Assembly: GCA_036873755.1 (NCBI GenBank)
Contig: JAVTVY010019462.1
Location: 1 to 64,000, forward strand
Length of the DNA: 64,000 nt
Direction: 5' to 3'
Source: Hanleya hanleyi
Taxonomy: Eukaryota > Mollusca > Polyplacophora > Lepidopleurida > Hanleyidae
Position numbers and translations under genes: made by a program. A model generated the notes under the pieces. That model did not search any database. It worked only from the letters and a program-made list of their open reading frames with translations, and had not been told where the DNA came from. This document shows positions 36,701 through 51,700 of the stretch, in pieces. Position 1 is the first letter of the stretch. The number at the start of each line of letters is the position of its first letter.

Positions 36701-39700
36701 AGTTCATCACGGAGTTCATCCATGGTCTGGTTTCTGCCCACATGAACTGTGCCTGAACGATCGCCAATCATATACAGGAAGAACAGACTAACGTTCCTAT
36801 TGGCCGGCTCTGTTAGCACGGCCAGATGAGCTTCACCATAGATCTGCAGCTCCTCAAAATGGAACTGATGATCACCACCAGCAAAAGCATGAGTTGCCGA
36901 TTCCGGCATGATCCAAGTCCGACAGCTGTCTGTCATCAGATTAGCGTAATCCCGGATAACGTGTTCCCGATCGAAAGGTCTCAGTCCTCCATTGTCAATA
37001 ATCAGAGTTCTATGGTCTTCTCCCATATGGTATATAAACGCTGTACCTGCTCCACCATTTTCTGCTCGAAGCACATCCCCGGATTTACCGCCCCTCGCAT
37101 AGTATTTGAAGCCCGTCATAGTTTCGTTTTTCTGGAAGTAAATAGCCACCCTACCTCCGCCTCCACCACCTCCGGCAGCAGAACCATTTGCTGACCCTTG
37201 ACCGCCATCAGCAGTGATGCTTCCATATCCCTTTATCACATTGCAATACATCCAGATACTTCCCCCACTGCCGCCGCCACCTCCTAATATTTGATTCGCA
37301 TGGCCACCATCAGCAGTAACTTGTCCATCAATGTCGATCATCCCGGTGATGTTCAACCAGATTACGCCCCCTCCTGTTCCACCAGGTGCTTTGTTAGATC
37401 CAGCCCCTCCTGAACTCCCAAACATGTCTGGTTCATACAGATCTCCATAGGCAGCTCCAGCAGTGTGACCCAGACGATTCGAACCTCTACCACCGCTGGC
37501 ACCGTGTCCTGCGCCAGATCCTAAACCAGCCGTGTCATCAGGAACGCCGAGGTTCACGTCTCCATGTAAGGATATTCTGCCATGGGTTTCATTTCTGTGG
37601 GAGAAATGGTAACCCAAACCATCAGCGGATATCGATCCTCCAGCATCCACGGTTATATTTTCTGCCAGGATAGTCAGTTTTGTTCCGTGCAAAATTCCTC
37701 CTCCCTCAACGAAAAAGGCATCGGTCTGGAATGTAATCCCGGGGTGTATTACAGGATCCGTTGTTGCATTTATAGTAGCTTCATCTTGTATGCGGACAAA
37801 ATCAAATTTATACATGCTGGGCTCTTCCTCATATGTCCTACCACCATGCTGAAGCCATAGAAATCCACCGTGATGGAGTGTCAAGTTTCTAATATTGGCC
37901 AACACGCCACTCAGGTGAATCTGTACACCATGAATGAAAGTAATTGGAGCCAGGCCTAAAAATCCACCATAGTACACATAAGCATTGAAGGGTAGATCAA
38001 TCTCTTCTCTGAGAAGGTCCACCTCTTGACTCTCTGCAATATGAACTGTCCCTGTTCTGTCTCCAATCATGTATTTGAAAAATATAGTGACATTGTAAGG
38101 GGTGGTTGAATACACGATCTCTCGAGTGAAGGGCTGGATGTCTATAAAGAAAGTTCCGTTGAAATTTTCCTGCGGTGGAAGAACTGCTAAATGACCATTT
38201 CCATAAATTTGCAGCTCCTCGAATTCAAAGAGAAACGATCCACCAGCAAAGTTGTGCGACCCAGATATGGGAAGAATCCACGCCCTCCCGCCGTCATTCT
38301 CCACGTCAGTCCAGTTGACGTATCTGTTTCTCGGATTGGGTGCACCATTGTTGTCTATGATAAGTGTTCTGTGATCCTCAATCATGTGGTAGATAAATAC
38401 TGTACCAGGGCCACCCGCCTCACAACCATCGCAAAGTAAACCCGGGTGACCGCCATTGGACAGGTAACGGAACTCACTGAAGGTACGGTTGACTTGGAAA
38501 TAGAGAGCAATTCTACCTCCTGCACCACCCCCTGCCACTACTGTCCCGTTCATGGAACCATTACCCCCGCGTGTCAATATTGTACCATAACCTGTAATAC
38601 GATAACAGTGCATCCATATGCTTCCACCGCTACCGCCGCCACTGACTTGTTCATTCCACGTTTCACCGTCTTCTCCACTGGCTGTCACAAGTCCATCAAT
38701 CAGAATGGTGTCTGTGACATTGAACCAAATCCTGCCCCCACCGGCACCCCCTCTCTGCCCTCCACCAGCACTGCCAAACTCAGTGGGTTCATAGAGGTCC
38801 CCATAGGGAAATCCTGCATGTGTGATATCTGAAACAAAGCAGCAATAAGTTATCAAAATGCTGGAGGTGTGTACAGCAAAACGTCATGTTAATAAACTTC
38901 AGTGATGCACAATTATACACTGGTCAAAGCATTTATCAACAGTAGGCCTATGGGCTTGTATATAGACAAGTTTCTCAGTCTATTTAGTCTTGTAACATGC
39001 ACACATACAGGTGTATGAAATATTGAACGCTGAACTATGATGATCGAAGTTTGCAGTACGAGTTACCTTAATTGTTATCATAACTTCCACATGTGAACAT
39101 TTTCAGAACAATTTTCAAGACATAATATAGCAAAGACAAAACAACACAATATGGTATATTTTTGACAAGATTTCCTACCTGTGCCACGTCCCCCACTCCC
39201 TCCATGACCCCCACCAGAGGCTCCTGTGGGTCCAGCTACACCCATACCAGAGTTGATTACACCATGTAAGCCTCGCCTCCTGCTACCATTTTGAAATTGA
39301 GCTGAGCCGTCAGATAATTCATAGCCTAGTCCATCAGCACTGATCACACCTCCGCCATCCACTGTGATGTTCTGGGCGAAGAAATACAAGTGAGTTCCTC
39401 GGACGAGCCCGCCACCGTCCACCTGAAGGGAGGTCACTCTGAAGGAGATTCCCATTTCATGGACAGGGTCGGAAACCATGTGAAGGTAAGCATTGTTCTT
39501 GACATGGACAAAATCAAAATCATAGAACCCGGCAGTGTTTCCCTCTGTGTGTCCAAGTTTGTTCAACCAAAATCGACCGTCATGATGTAAAGTCAAGTTT
39601 TTAACGTTCGATAAAGTTCCGTTCAGAAAAATTGACACACCATGGACAAATGTATCAGGGGCAAGTCCCAAGTAACCCTTGTCATAGACATGAACATTGA

Positions 39701-42700
39701 AGGGAAGGTCTATCGTATCACGTTCTAGGTCCATCGTCTGATTTGGCCCTATGTGTATGACCCCTGTTCTGTCCCCAATCATGTTTTTAAAGAACATGGT
39801 TGCCTCCCTTCCTGGTGGGTCGGTTAACACAGCTAGCTGAGCCCGGCCATAGATTTGTAACTCATCAAACTGAAACTGGTTACCACCTGCAAAAGGAGTA
39901 AGTAAAATATTTAAATTGCTGCAAATTATCTAACAACAAAATGTTATTATATACTGTATTTATTGCTTAACAAACTTTTGAGGAAAGTTTACAGAATACA
40001 TTTATAGTTTTTTGTAGTACAAAAAAACGGCGGAAATATACTTTCAGTCATTGAGCCTGTATCACTTTCCTAAATAACACTCCTCAACAACGTCAGTCAC
40101 CAGTTCCATGGATGTGGGATAGAGTATTGTATCCCAGACATTGTACAGTTGTAACCATGGTTACAAAGAAAACTTTTACAGAAATAATTAATTTTATACA
40201 GTTACAGAGATAACTTTATACTGTTACAGATAATTAACTTTATAAAGTTACAGGTTTCGCTTTATACAGAGATAGCTTTATACAGTTACAGATATTATTA
40301 GTTATTCAGGCTTCCCCCAGGTGTACGGAAAGTTACGACCCTCCCTGAAACTGGCGCCTCAGGGTGTACGAGTTTCAAGGAGGGTCGTAACTTTCCATAC
40401 ACCCGTGAAAAAAACCTGAATAATGAATTTATTACCCCTCAACTTGAGCCTTTTTATCTTATAGTAAAAATACTGAAAAAGGTCTATCATTTATAACCAA
40501 TGGTACAACGGACAAATCCAAAGGGCCATTTCGGTTACGAAACTGTCCGCATTTTGCTACGGCACTGTGAGAAAAACGCGCCACACACAATCCATTCGAT
40601 CTGCTTTTGTTCGGAAATTGACTTTTATTTTTGGAGCAAATGACACCTATTGGTGAGTTATGTGTCAGAAACTTCAGTGAAAATAATGCAGTATTACTTT
40701 ATTCCATTAAATTTTGACGAGTGAGCTAAAGTTATTCCATAAATATTGAGATACGGTCAGCCGAACTTTCGAAGCGAGAGCGTCGTTTCCAATCGCACGG
40801 GAGTTGTTTTCTATACACCCCAAGTAGCAAGATATCACTCGGGGTGTATGGGTTTATACAACCCGACCTTTTAACCAATCACAATCCAGATATTGAATAC
40901 GAATTTGCTTGCGGGGTAATAAAGTTTTATACAGTTACAGATATAGCTTAATACAGTTACAGAGATTGCTTTATACAGTTACAGAGATAGAATATGAAGT
41001 CCAATTTTCTTATCCCATGTTATTCACATTCATCAGCAAAGAAGTTGAAAATGTTGACAGGAAATTAAAATCTGATGCTGCCTGACCTGAGAAAACATTG
41101 TGCTGTCCATGATGTGGTAAAAACCAAGTGTGTCCTGCATCATGACCCAAGTCACTGTAGTCCTCTACGACATTCACCTCACCGACTGGGCCTCTGTTGT
41201 TGTTGTTCAGCAACAGAGTGGTATGGTTGTACACTGGAGAGATATATACAGAGGGAGTGAGTGGGTATGAGTTAACAATCTTTCAGTCATATCATGATGT
41301 TTGGTGTATTACTTTTCACACCTGGGACCCCACAGGTAGCGTCTTTCTATTCCTTTTTACACCTGGGAACCCCATGAGTGCCTCAGTTATGACAAGCTGT
41401 CTGAGGAGCTCAATTCTTACAATGATCTGAAAGCGTTGTGTTATATATCAGGCCATCAAAATTATTTGTTTTTGTTGCACTGAACTTTAAATAAGGCATA
41501 TCTAATATCATTTCTTCCTCAACTATTTGAAATGTCACTCCTTCTAAGAAGGATTTCACAAAATTCTGTTCGAAAACATGAATATATATAGAATTTGTCA
41601 ACCCAAACTTTATAAATTACAACGTATATTGGTTAGGTATGGGATTAAAGGGAACAGAGAATTTATTACAAACTACCTCATACGTGTAGTAAAATCTGTC
41701 TGAATAAAAACCTGAATTTACGAATTACGGTAATTTCCCTAATAATTCACGATGCAGTGATAAAACTCGCAACTCCAAAAATTGCTACTTTCGAATTATT
41801 TGTCGCGCTAATTCCAGAAAAACGCTTGTGTTCGAATTATATGTTACGCTGATTTTCACGGAGGAACCAAAATGGCGGACTGCTTCACCATGATCGTTGT
41901 GATCTATTGATAACCGTGTATTATGTTTGATATCTCTATCATAGTTCATTTAAAAGACTCTGGGCCATCCTTAAAAATATGTCAGTTGGGCGTAACCCGC
42001 CCGCCCCATCGAAAAGGTACTGCCCCAAAAAAATTTATCAGCCACCTATCGTTGAAATGTTTTTTTCTTTTTCTTCAACTTCAAGCAGTCCCTGCGCAGT
42101 TGTTATTATTTGTGAATTTGTCCACCAGAGTTGCAAGTTTCAGGAATGAAATACAAAGAAAATATAGTCTACGAAATGAAAGAAAAATCTGCCCTCACGT
42201 TGTTGTTGTTGAAAAGCGATATGCGTGTTGAAAACTTTTGTGCCTTACTTCCCTATTTTGAAAGTGAACTCTTCCAATTCGATTCGTCGGGAAGCCTTGT
42301 GGGATTACAACACCGGGTCAGTGGAAGTTTCCATTACCGCAATAGGGATGATAGCCCGACAGTATTGCAACACGTGGCTGCAGTCAGACGACCATATATC
42401 CCGGCTAAATCTGTACCTTGATTCCGACGTTTGGTTCATTATCCATCAAACACGAAGTATAAAAAGTGAAATGTCCAGCGATGTCAAGGATTGATAATAC
42501 ATCAAAACTAAACGTCTAAATTTCACATGTACAAGCCAAGTCCTGCAATGATGATCAGGTTGTATAGTACATTGACTTGTCTACAACGTCACTCATAAGA
42601 TGTCAATGTGACTGACCCATCGATGAGATCAGGGTGCATATTTTATGTTCGTCCGCTCCATAAAGCTGATTCCTCGATGATTATAAACTGGATTATCATG

Positions 42701-45700
42701 TTGTTAGAAACACTGACGTCTGCGTCGTTCTGGATTCGTGACTGAATAAAACACCAGCATCAATGTCTATTAACATCTCCCCATAGCTCAAATGAAATAC
42801 TCAACTGCTCCTTTGCTACAGTCAAAATGTATGGGACACGTCATGCAAATCTGAAGAAATGAAATAATGGCTCCCTCGACATAGGAGTTGTGCACAAACT
42901 AATTATTACGCCGAAGCCCTGACAGGGACAAGCAGAGGGAAACATTTATATCTTTGTCCTTCCATATCATCTGTTTATTAAAGAAAATGAGACATCGGAA
43001 ATATCATTCAAATTGCCATTAAATTATTTTCTATTGATCAAGTAGGTGCCTCAAAATGGCCAGTTGACGGGCATTTTCGCCTCCAACCTCCGGCTAATGA
43101 GAACCCAGTTAGTGACTTCCGATCATAGTTCTATGATATGGAGAATTCGCAACAACAAAAACTGGGCTTTTGTATTTTATTTCTGTGTCAACACGTATTG
43201 TTAGTCACGATTTAGTTATACAGAAATTATTCTGAGTAACAAATTATTCTTAGTAACATATTCACTTTACTTTCAGCGGCACGAACTCCGCGACGAAAAC
43301 GGGAGTGTTCGAATTTATTGTTTCACGGGTATATTGAAAATGCTCCCGTTTTCGTTTTATTAGGATGGAGAAAATCACGACAGAGGGAAAATTGGCCGTT
43401 TTCGAATTAAATTTGGAAGGCGAATTATTAGGGAAATTTCCGTACATCATATGTGTAGTAAAATCTGTCTGAATGAAAACCTGAATAAATGTTTATCAGA
43501 TAGAGTATTTCTGTAAATGCAGGTTCGATAAAAAAAAACAATATGTATATTATTAACTCCGAACTTTGAAAATTCTGAACAGCATACTTTGTCTGGTTTG
43601 AAAAGACACAGGTTAAATATAGAAAGGCATACTGAAGTGGCGATCCATTCACAAAATGTGTGGACAGGCTAGATCTAAACTGATGCGCACACGTCCAGAA
43701 ATGCATCTTTTTCAGGCTGAGATCTGAACCTCACACCTTGGGAAGAACATCAAGCATTGTATATACATTTACCTTTGTGAAAGAAAAATGCAGTTCCTGA
43801 GCTTCCATCGGTGAGATCACCTTGGCTTGTCCCACCATAGATATCAAAACTTCCAGAAAATGTTTTATTGGCAGAGAAATAGACAGCGATACGGCCCCCG
43901 GAGCCACCACCTCCATAGATCTGTCCATAACCTCTCAATCCATCTCCTCCTATCACCGTAAACTTCCCATAGCCCTGAAATATTGCGTGATGATAACAAA
44001 AACAAAGAATTAGAGAATACTTTATTCAAAATGACAACATCTACCACTGACAAGAATCTGTGAGAATTAAACCTCCTAAATGGTGATCAGGATTTTTCAA
44101 AAACATACAAAATTTCACAATTCATGTGAAACCCACATTTAGCAATGCTATCGAAGTTCGTTATCATAACTAGTCCACTATGACTACATTGGTGAGTTAA
44201 TGTGGTTAGACATATCAGAAGATGAGTCGAAAACCCTGTTTGCACACCAAACCTACTCAAAATTTTGCATCTAATGGGAGCATCTCAAAAAGCAGCCACA
44301 CCATTTTAAAGTATTTAAGACAAACCTGGAATTCTTCTGTATATGCTAATGCCATTTAGGGAGGAGATAACATTTATATCCAATTATTTTTAGGATGACA
44401 CTAAAAAGTAAAGCCCAAACACTTGTGCTTGATGGGCCAGTGCCGCACGAGACTCGACCCGTGCCCCCATAGTTTGGCACCAAATCGCCAGCAGTAAATC
44501 TAAGCGCTCTAAACCACTCGACCACCTCAGCTTCCACAAAAGAGAAAGTTCGGAGATCAGAGTCCAGAATACGTACATTCACTACCCCTCTAATATCGGC
44601 ATTACGAGCTTTGCCATTATTCAGTCTATCAGAGGGGTGGTGAATGTACTGATAGACTGAATAATGGCATAGCACCTAAAGCTGATATTAGAGGAAGCTG
44701 AGGTGGCTGAGTGGTTTAGAACGCTTGCATTTACAGCTGGGGATTTTGTGCCAAACCGAGGGCACGGGTTTGAGTCTCGCATGGGACTGACCCATCCAAC
44801 ACAAGTGTTCGTGCTTTACCAAGGAAGTGTTATCTTGAAAGTAATTGGATACCCTTTGTGAAAGACAAAATTCCAGGACGTTTTCAGGTCCATACAACCA
44901 TTTTTCAGGACCTTTAACTGAATTTTCATGGACATTTTTTAACACCTTTCACCATGTTTTATTGAGCAAATTCTACGATGTACATTAGAATGAAATGAAT
45001 ATGTACTTCAACTACAGATCTGACCAGATCGAAGACTAAATTAAGTTTGCCAGAAAGACATTCCAGTAATTAATTGTGGTCGATATTTTGGATGGAGAGA
45101 GGACAATAAAATTCAAGGACTTTTCCGTGACTTTTTACAAATGTTGTGAGAATTCAAAGATTTCCAGGTCCTGGAATTTATTTTCTCAAAATTATAGGAA
45201 ATCAAGGAAATCCAGGACCAGTATGAACCCTGATATTATGTAATCTCAGATTGATTCGAAGACAAACAAACCTGCATGAGGTTAAGATGAGCGTGTATTG
45301 AACCTCCACTGCCCCCTCCTGATCCTGCTTGTCCAGATTCCCCATTACTGCTTATCTCCCCATCATTTTTCAACCTCTCTAGTATGTGGAGGTAAATATA
45401 TCCACCTCCTCTTCCACCCTTAGTAGAGGTGAGGTTGTCTCCTCCTGGACATCCTCGTTCACTGGGCTCAAACAGATAACCGTAGGCGAATCCTGTCTTG
45501 TTCTGACCTGACCCTCGTCCACCCTGGCCGCCATGTCCTGCCCCTGAGTGGGAATTGGAAATAATCACAGGAAATTAGCATTTGATAGACTGTTCACATC
45601 TCCATGCAAATTGAACAAGGATGATGAAATTTTGACAAATGTACAAGCAAAATAAATTTGTTTAAATAAATTGAGTAAGGAGTAACTGTCAATATTGGTT

Positions 45701-48700
45701 TTAAAAGCAGATACATTACAACCACATCCTGAACAAAGGGTCATACAGGCAAGGTATAACTCACCTATTGCTAGGTTTAATATGCCAAGTTGAACACCAC
45801 ATATCACTTCAGGAAATTGCAGAATTTGGAAACGTTGTCAAATTTGGGAACATTCGGAAGAAATTTTTACGATTTCGACAACTTTGCTGCCCTAATCTAC
45901 CCTTATTTCATGTAAAATGCTATCGGGCGTTCCTCTTAGCGATCAGATATATATTTTTTGTAACAACAGGTGGCAGTACTTTTTCTCTGGCATTTCATCG
46001 CAGTATTCTGAAATCCTACTGGACATATTTTTTACAGGTGAGAAAATGTGTGTTTTGTCCTATGTCGCCCATGCTTTGAAAATCAAATAGACACGCTTCC
46101 AAATTCGGGAACGTTGCTGAAATTCAGCACTCTTTCTGTTTCCGAATTCGGCAACTGTTCCGAAATTCGACAACGTTTCCGAATTGCGCAATTTGCCGAG
46201 ATGAAATTGGTTGATGTCACATTACGAGTATTAGACTGAGTCATTATATTTTTGAAGTCTGTAGTGAACTTAAGTTTACCTGATCCTCCAACTCCTGCCA
46301 ACCCATCGCCATGGGAACATGAGAGGTCATGGGGGTCCCCGACAATCCTGCCCAAGTCATCCACAATGAGAGTCTCAGCCGTGATGTTGACGTGCACTGC
46401 ATGAACATGTCCACCCCCCATCACATGAAGAGTGGATGCCTGAAACAACAAAGTTGAGTGTTAAACTCCATTGATATCTTGGGGACATTTTCGGAACCGT
46501 TACATAGAGCAATCACATCAACCGGTTAGGGCACTCCCGCTCTCTAAAATGGAGGTAAAAAAGGTCGTTTTTGCTCAATAAATCAGTTCACATAACGAAT
46601 TCAGCAAATCCTCTTGACGCGCACACGGACATATATATCCGTATCAAATGGTAGTAAAAAAATAAATTGTCATCTATCTATTTGCATAATAATGGGCCAA
46701 ACATCTGTCTCACTGTTTAAACAACATTGATTGGTTCTTAAAATGGCAAATTAATTTTAGGACATGTAACAATACGTAAACTAATGCACCTGAAGTTCTG
46801 AAGCATTGATTAAGAAGGAATCAAAAGTTATTGAGCAAAAACGACCTTCTTTACCTCCATTTAAGAGAGCGGGATCACCCTAACCTGATTCAATTACACA
46901 TGTTTTGGGTTACAGTGCAGTGCCAAAGAAATTGAAACTCTTCTGCATGTGGAGATTAATTTAGTCCATACACAGAGGTTTTGATAGGACCAGAATGTCA
47001 GTCAGAGATAACAAACTGTATGATGCTATATTAAATTCAATGGTTTCCATTCTATGGCAAAAATATACTGGACTTGGGCCAGTGTGCATTTCTATTTGTT
47101 TATAAACTTAACTTAGCGTACTAGTTTCATAATTATGGGGAAAGTTTTTTATCACTTTCTAGGCAGTCTGGTCCTATCGTAGGTCATGTGAGACAACTAT
47201 TTGTCACTTCACATATAACTGCCTAAGCCAGAACGTGTGCTTATTACAAAACTTTGAATAAGCAATCACACATTAGAAATCGAATCTGGCAGATACCAAA
47301 AACCAATTATTCCAAGAGAATTGCGTACTTGCCAGTACTGTGTGGGCTCTGTTGGGGATGAAATTCATTTTGTAATGTGCTGCTCCAACAATGCAGATCT
47401 CAGACATTCACTATTCCGGGATTTATCCATCGATGTTCCGAACTCTATGTATCATATCCAAAAGGTATTCACTAAACTTCTACAGTGTGACACATTTAAG
47501 ACCCCCAAACTGTTCGCAAAATTTATTTCCGAGAGTTTTAACAGAGGTCCTTCCAGGTAATAGCACTGGCTGTTAGGTATCTTGTTACTCCTGTTTTCAC
47601 TTTGTATTACTATTTCTTGTAGTACAATGAACTATTGTGTGTTTGATATGGTTTCTCGGCCATAACCAATGTGAATTGTGTTAGTGTCAATAAATGAATT
47701 GAATTATATGAAGAGTTCCACTGTTTTCACTACTTGAAAACGGAGTATTGGAATGGTCTACCAGATTTTTGTACCAGTACGGGTTCCCATACATAATTAC
47801 AACATTGCAGTCCCCTGGCCATCCTCAATGGAGTGTGAAACAGCTATATATGCTTGGATATCGGGACCCTCAGGGTATCCACATACCACAATGGTAAGAT
47901 TTTTGTCCTGTTCAGGCAGATCATCCACCAGAGTTATCTCCCCTCCAGCCTTCAGTGTCAGATTGTGGAAGAGGAACTCTCCTGGTTCTCCAACCTCTGA
48001 TGCCCTCCTTGTTGTCCCGGTCGAACTCAACAGTAGCCTACACCCATCACCAATGGTCATGTTACTAAGGGCAACCACGCCTCTGTGAAGCAAGAATGAA
48101 CAGTTTTCAACTTGACTTAAAACAATCCAATCCAAAGCCTTGGGCTACACCATCTCAGAAATCATAATGCATCATGGGAATTTTCTCAAGAAAGCAGCAT
48201 ATGATTGGTCAATTCGAAATGTCACAGTTTTCCGAGTAATATCTACCAACCGCACTCGAAATCTTGAGATTTATCAGTTGGTTTAATGGCACAAAAGTTA
48301 GTATGGCTAAGAACAGATTGCTAGGCTGAATAAAATTAAGCTCAAGATTCACAGGCACTTATCTGGAAACAATGAAAAGGGACGGAGACTTTTTTTTTTT
48401 TGCACAGACCAAATATATCTGTATGTTCTGGCAAACCAATGCATTAGTTTAAAACAATTTGCATGGAACTGACACTGTTCTTTGTGTTACTTGAAGCATC
48501 AGCCTTCAAAAATACTATTTTCTGCAAATAAAACAAAACATCAAACAACCCTTCCATTCACTGTTCAAGAAGATTATTTTGGTAAAACTTTGAGAAGGAA
48601 ATGCCTAAAAACAAAACAAAAAATTGAAAAAAAATGGTTGACATGGTGATGAAAAGGTTGACACAGTGCTAACAAATGATGCGGCAGAGCATGTCAAGTC

Positions 48701-51700
48701 AAAACTTTATTTTATTAAGCCTTAAACATTTCAGTAACAGTTTTACACAAGATAGCCTGCCATGACAATTCATGACACTAAATACCAACATTATCTTAGG
48801 TATCAATACTTAAATATAATTCTAACATGCTCCACGTTATAGCCGTGCGCTGATTGGTACAGACCTCAAAACATACGGAGATTATCACACGATAATCTTC
48901 ATTTGTTTGTTGTGATCTGTTACATTCACGTGCCGAACTGGTGACGTCTCATTCTTGTGACACAGTCATGACAGTGCCACAAAGCTGAGTGACGATTGGT
49001 TTATTCACTGCGCAGTGGACGGAGTTCATACAGCTGCAGCTCGTGAACGGACAGCACGCGCGAGCTTGGCCTGCAAACCAGTCACGAAATTCTCGCATAA
49101 AAACGGGACAAGTTTGCAGAAAATTTGCCATTCCGATTATGAAATGAGGAAATATTTATCATTGTGCATGTTAGAATGGATTAAATGACCTTCTTAGTGA
49201 ATATCATCGTGTAATAACTTTTTGATGTTTAGTTTTAGACTATCGGTTTATTGATTGATGGTCTAAAACTAAACATCGAAAAATTATTACACGATGATAT
49301 TCACTAAGAAGGTCATTTACTCCTAAACAGGCCTGAGAGTGGCTCACAGTGAAAACATAAGAGGAAATATAGTAGGAAATTTACCAAAATATAGGAATTT
49401 TCTTAATAAAATATACGAAAATATAGGAAATAAAGGAGTGTCAGACAGGTCACTACTATATTGTATGTTCCAATCTTGGTAATTTTCTGGTGTTTAATCA
49501 AATTATTTCCACTGAATACGGTCATGGTGGTGGTGATTGAGGAGACCCGTCCTGTTGCTTGGTTCAAGAAAGAGAGATTTAAATGTTTTCATATTTGCTG
49601 AGCGAAGCGAGGTAGGGAAATTTTTCTGAAATGTACATGTATTTCCTCATGCCAATTTGACTCTTTTCAGAGCATTGGTGAAAATTTTCATGAGAGAAAG
49701 TCAAAATATAGAAAATATAGGAGGCTTTGAGTAAAATACAGGAAAATACAGGAATGACTCAAAAATATAGGAGAATAGAAAATATAGAAAATATAGGAGG
49801 CACTTGAAGGCCTGTATAAAGGAATTTTGAACCTTGATAAACCAGAACCCTGTCAAAACCAACACTATAATCTGGTCCCAAGAATGGTCAATTTACACAG
49901 GTTTCACTGTAGTTACAAACCTGATAATAATGGAGACATTATAGCAGGTGAACTGAGGAGGTAAGATGAGGAGGCCCCCTGGGTACACAATGACATTAAC
50001 CAGAAACTCCATGTCCTCTGGGTGCTGGATGACCACCTGTTGACCAGGTCCCACGTGTAGCACCCCTGTCGTGTCCCCCAGAAATGTGAACCCTCGGAGT
50101 TCAAATGGCCTGAAAGCAGAAGAACAAAATGCTATCTTGATCAGAAGCTTTGGTTACGCTTCAATGTGACTAACAAATCAAACAAGAAACTCACTCCACA
50201 CATCTGTGGTAAAGGCAGGAATAAACTGTAATACAACACTGAACATGTTCACAGGTCTGTGATAGTAGGTCCCACCTGGAAAATGAGGCCAAGAATATTC
50301 TTCGGCCAGGAGGGGACTACTGAATGATGTTCCCCTTTCTGGCTGCTAGCAGGTATACTATCTCCTCATAGGTATGCTGCTCTCTTCCAATCAAAATGAA
50401 AAAAACCTAGCACAAGGTATACTAATCTGAAATATTGTACATCAGTCAAGAAAATAGCTTCATCTCACCTGAATCTCTGCAGTAAGATTGGACTACTTTT
50501 CTTTTTGGAAATTTCAATTTTATAGTACGGTATAATAATAAGTAAGAATTTAATCACTTTAAACCACGTGTAGAAGCCAATTCCCCAAAATATTCTGCCT
50601 ATTTTCAGCTTTCATTGTTCAAAACTGATGACAATAGGATTGCTTTTCAAGATGTTGACAACCGAAAATGTCATTCAACACAAGTTTTATAACTAATCAA
50701 GTTTAAAAGCGGTCTAAAAGTGGTTGAATTATTAGAGGGATTAGCTTACCTCTGGAGATCAGTTTGTAGTGCCAAATGAGCATCACAACTGACTTTGATA
50801 TACTCAAAACTCTGAGTCTGATTGTCAGCAATGTAAGTCCTTCCTCCATCGTATATGTACTGGCTGTAGTCTGTGATGGTCTGTTGGACTGTCAGTACTT
50901 CTCTGTGACCATTGTCTATGATCAGTGTGTGATTCTCTACATGCTCTGTCAAATCCTGTAAACCAGTAAAGAGTAGAACGTGAAATCATGTAATAAAGGT
51001 ACCACACCAGAACTGCTCATCGAGCATGTGCGCCAAACAGAAATCTAAGATAAGACATGCAGGGTCAAATCCTGTAAACCAGTAAAGAGTAGAACGTGGA
51101 ATCATGTAATAAAGGTACCACACCAGAACTGCTCATCGAGCATGTGCACCAAACAGAAACCTAAGATAAGACATGTAGGGTCAAATCCTGTAAACCAGTA
51201 AAGAGTAGAACGTGGAATCATGTAATAAAGGTACCACACCAGAACTGCTCATCGAGCATGTGCGCCAAACAGAAACCTAAGATAAGACATGTAGGGTCAA
51301 ATCCTGTGAACCAGTAAAGAGTAGAACGTGGAATCATGTAATAAAGGTACCACACCAGAACTGCTCATCGAGCATGTGCGCCAAACAGAAACCTAAGATA
51401 AGACATGTAGGGTCAAATCCTGTGAACCAGTAAAGAGTAGAACGTGGAATCATGTAATAAAGGTACCACACCAGAACTGCTCATCGAGCATGTGCGCCAA
51501 ACAGAAACCTAAGATAAGACATGTAGGGTCAAATCCTGTAAACCAGTAAAGAGTAGAACGTGGAATCATGTAATAAAGGTACCACACCAGAACTGCTCAT
51601 CGAGCATGTGCGCCAAACAGAAACCTAAGATAAGACATGTAGGGTCAAATCCTGTAAACCAGTAAAGAGTAGAACGGGAATCATGTAATAAAGGTACCAC

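Noticed and set aside
35056..38832. Several plus-strand open frames of 70-130 aa
   Set aside because: They are antisense shadows of exon 21, whose Gly-rich codons suppress stops on the other strand.
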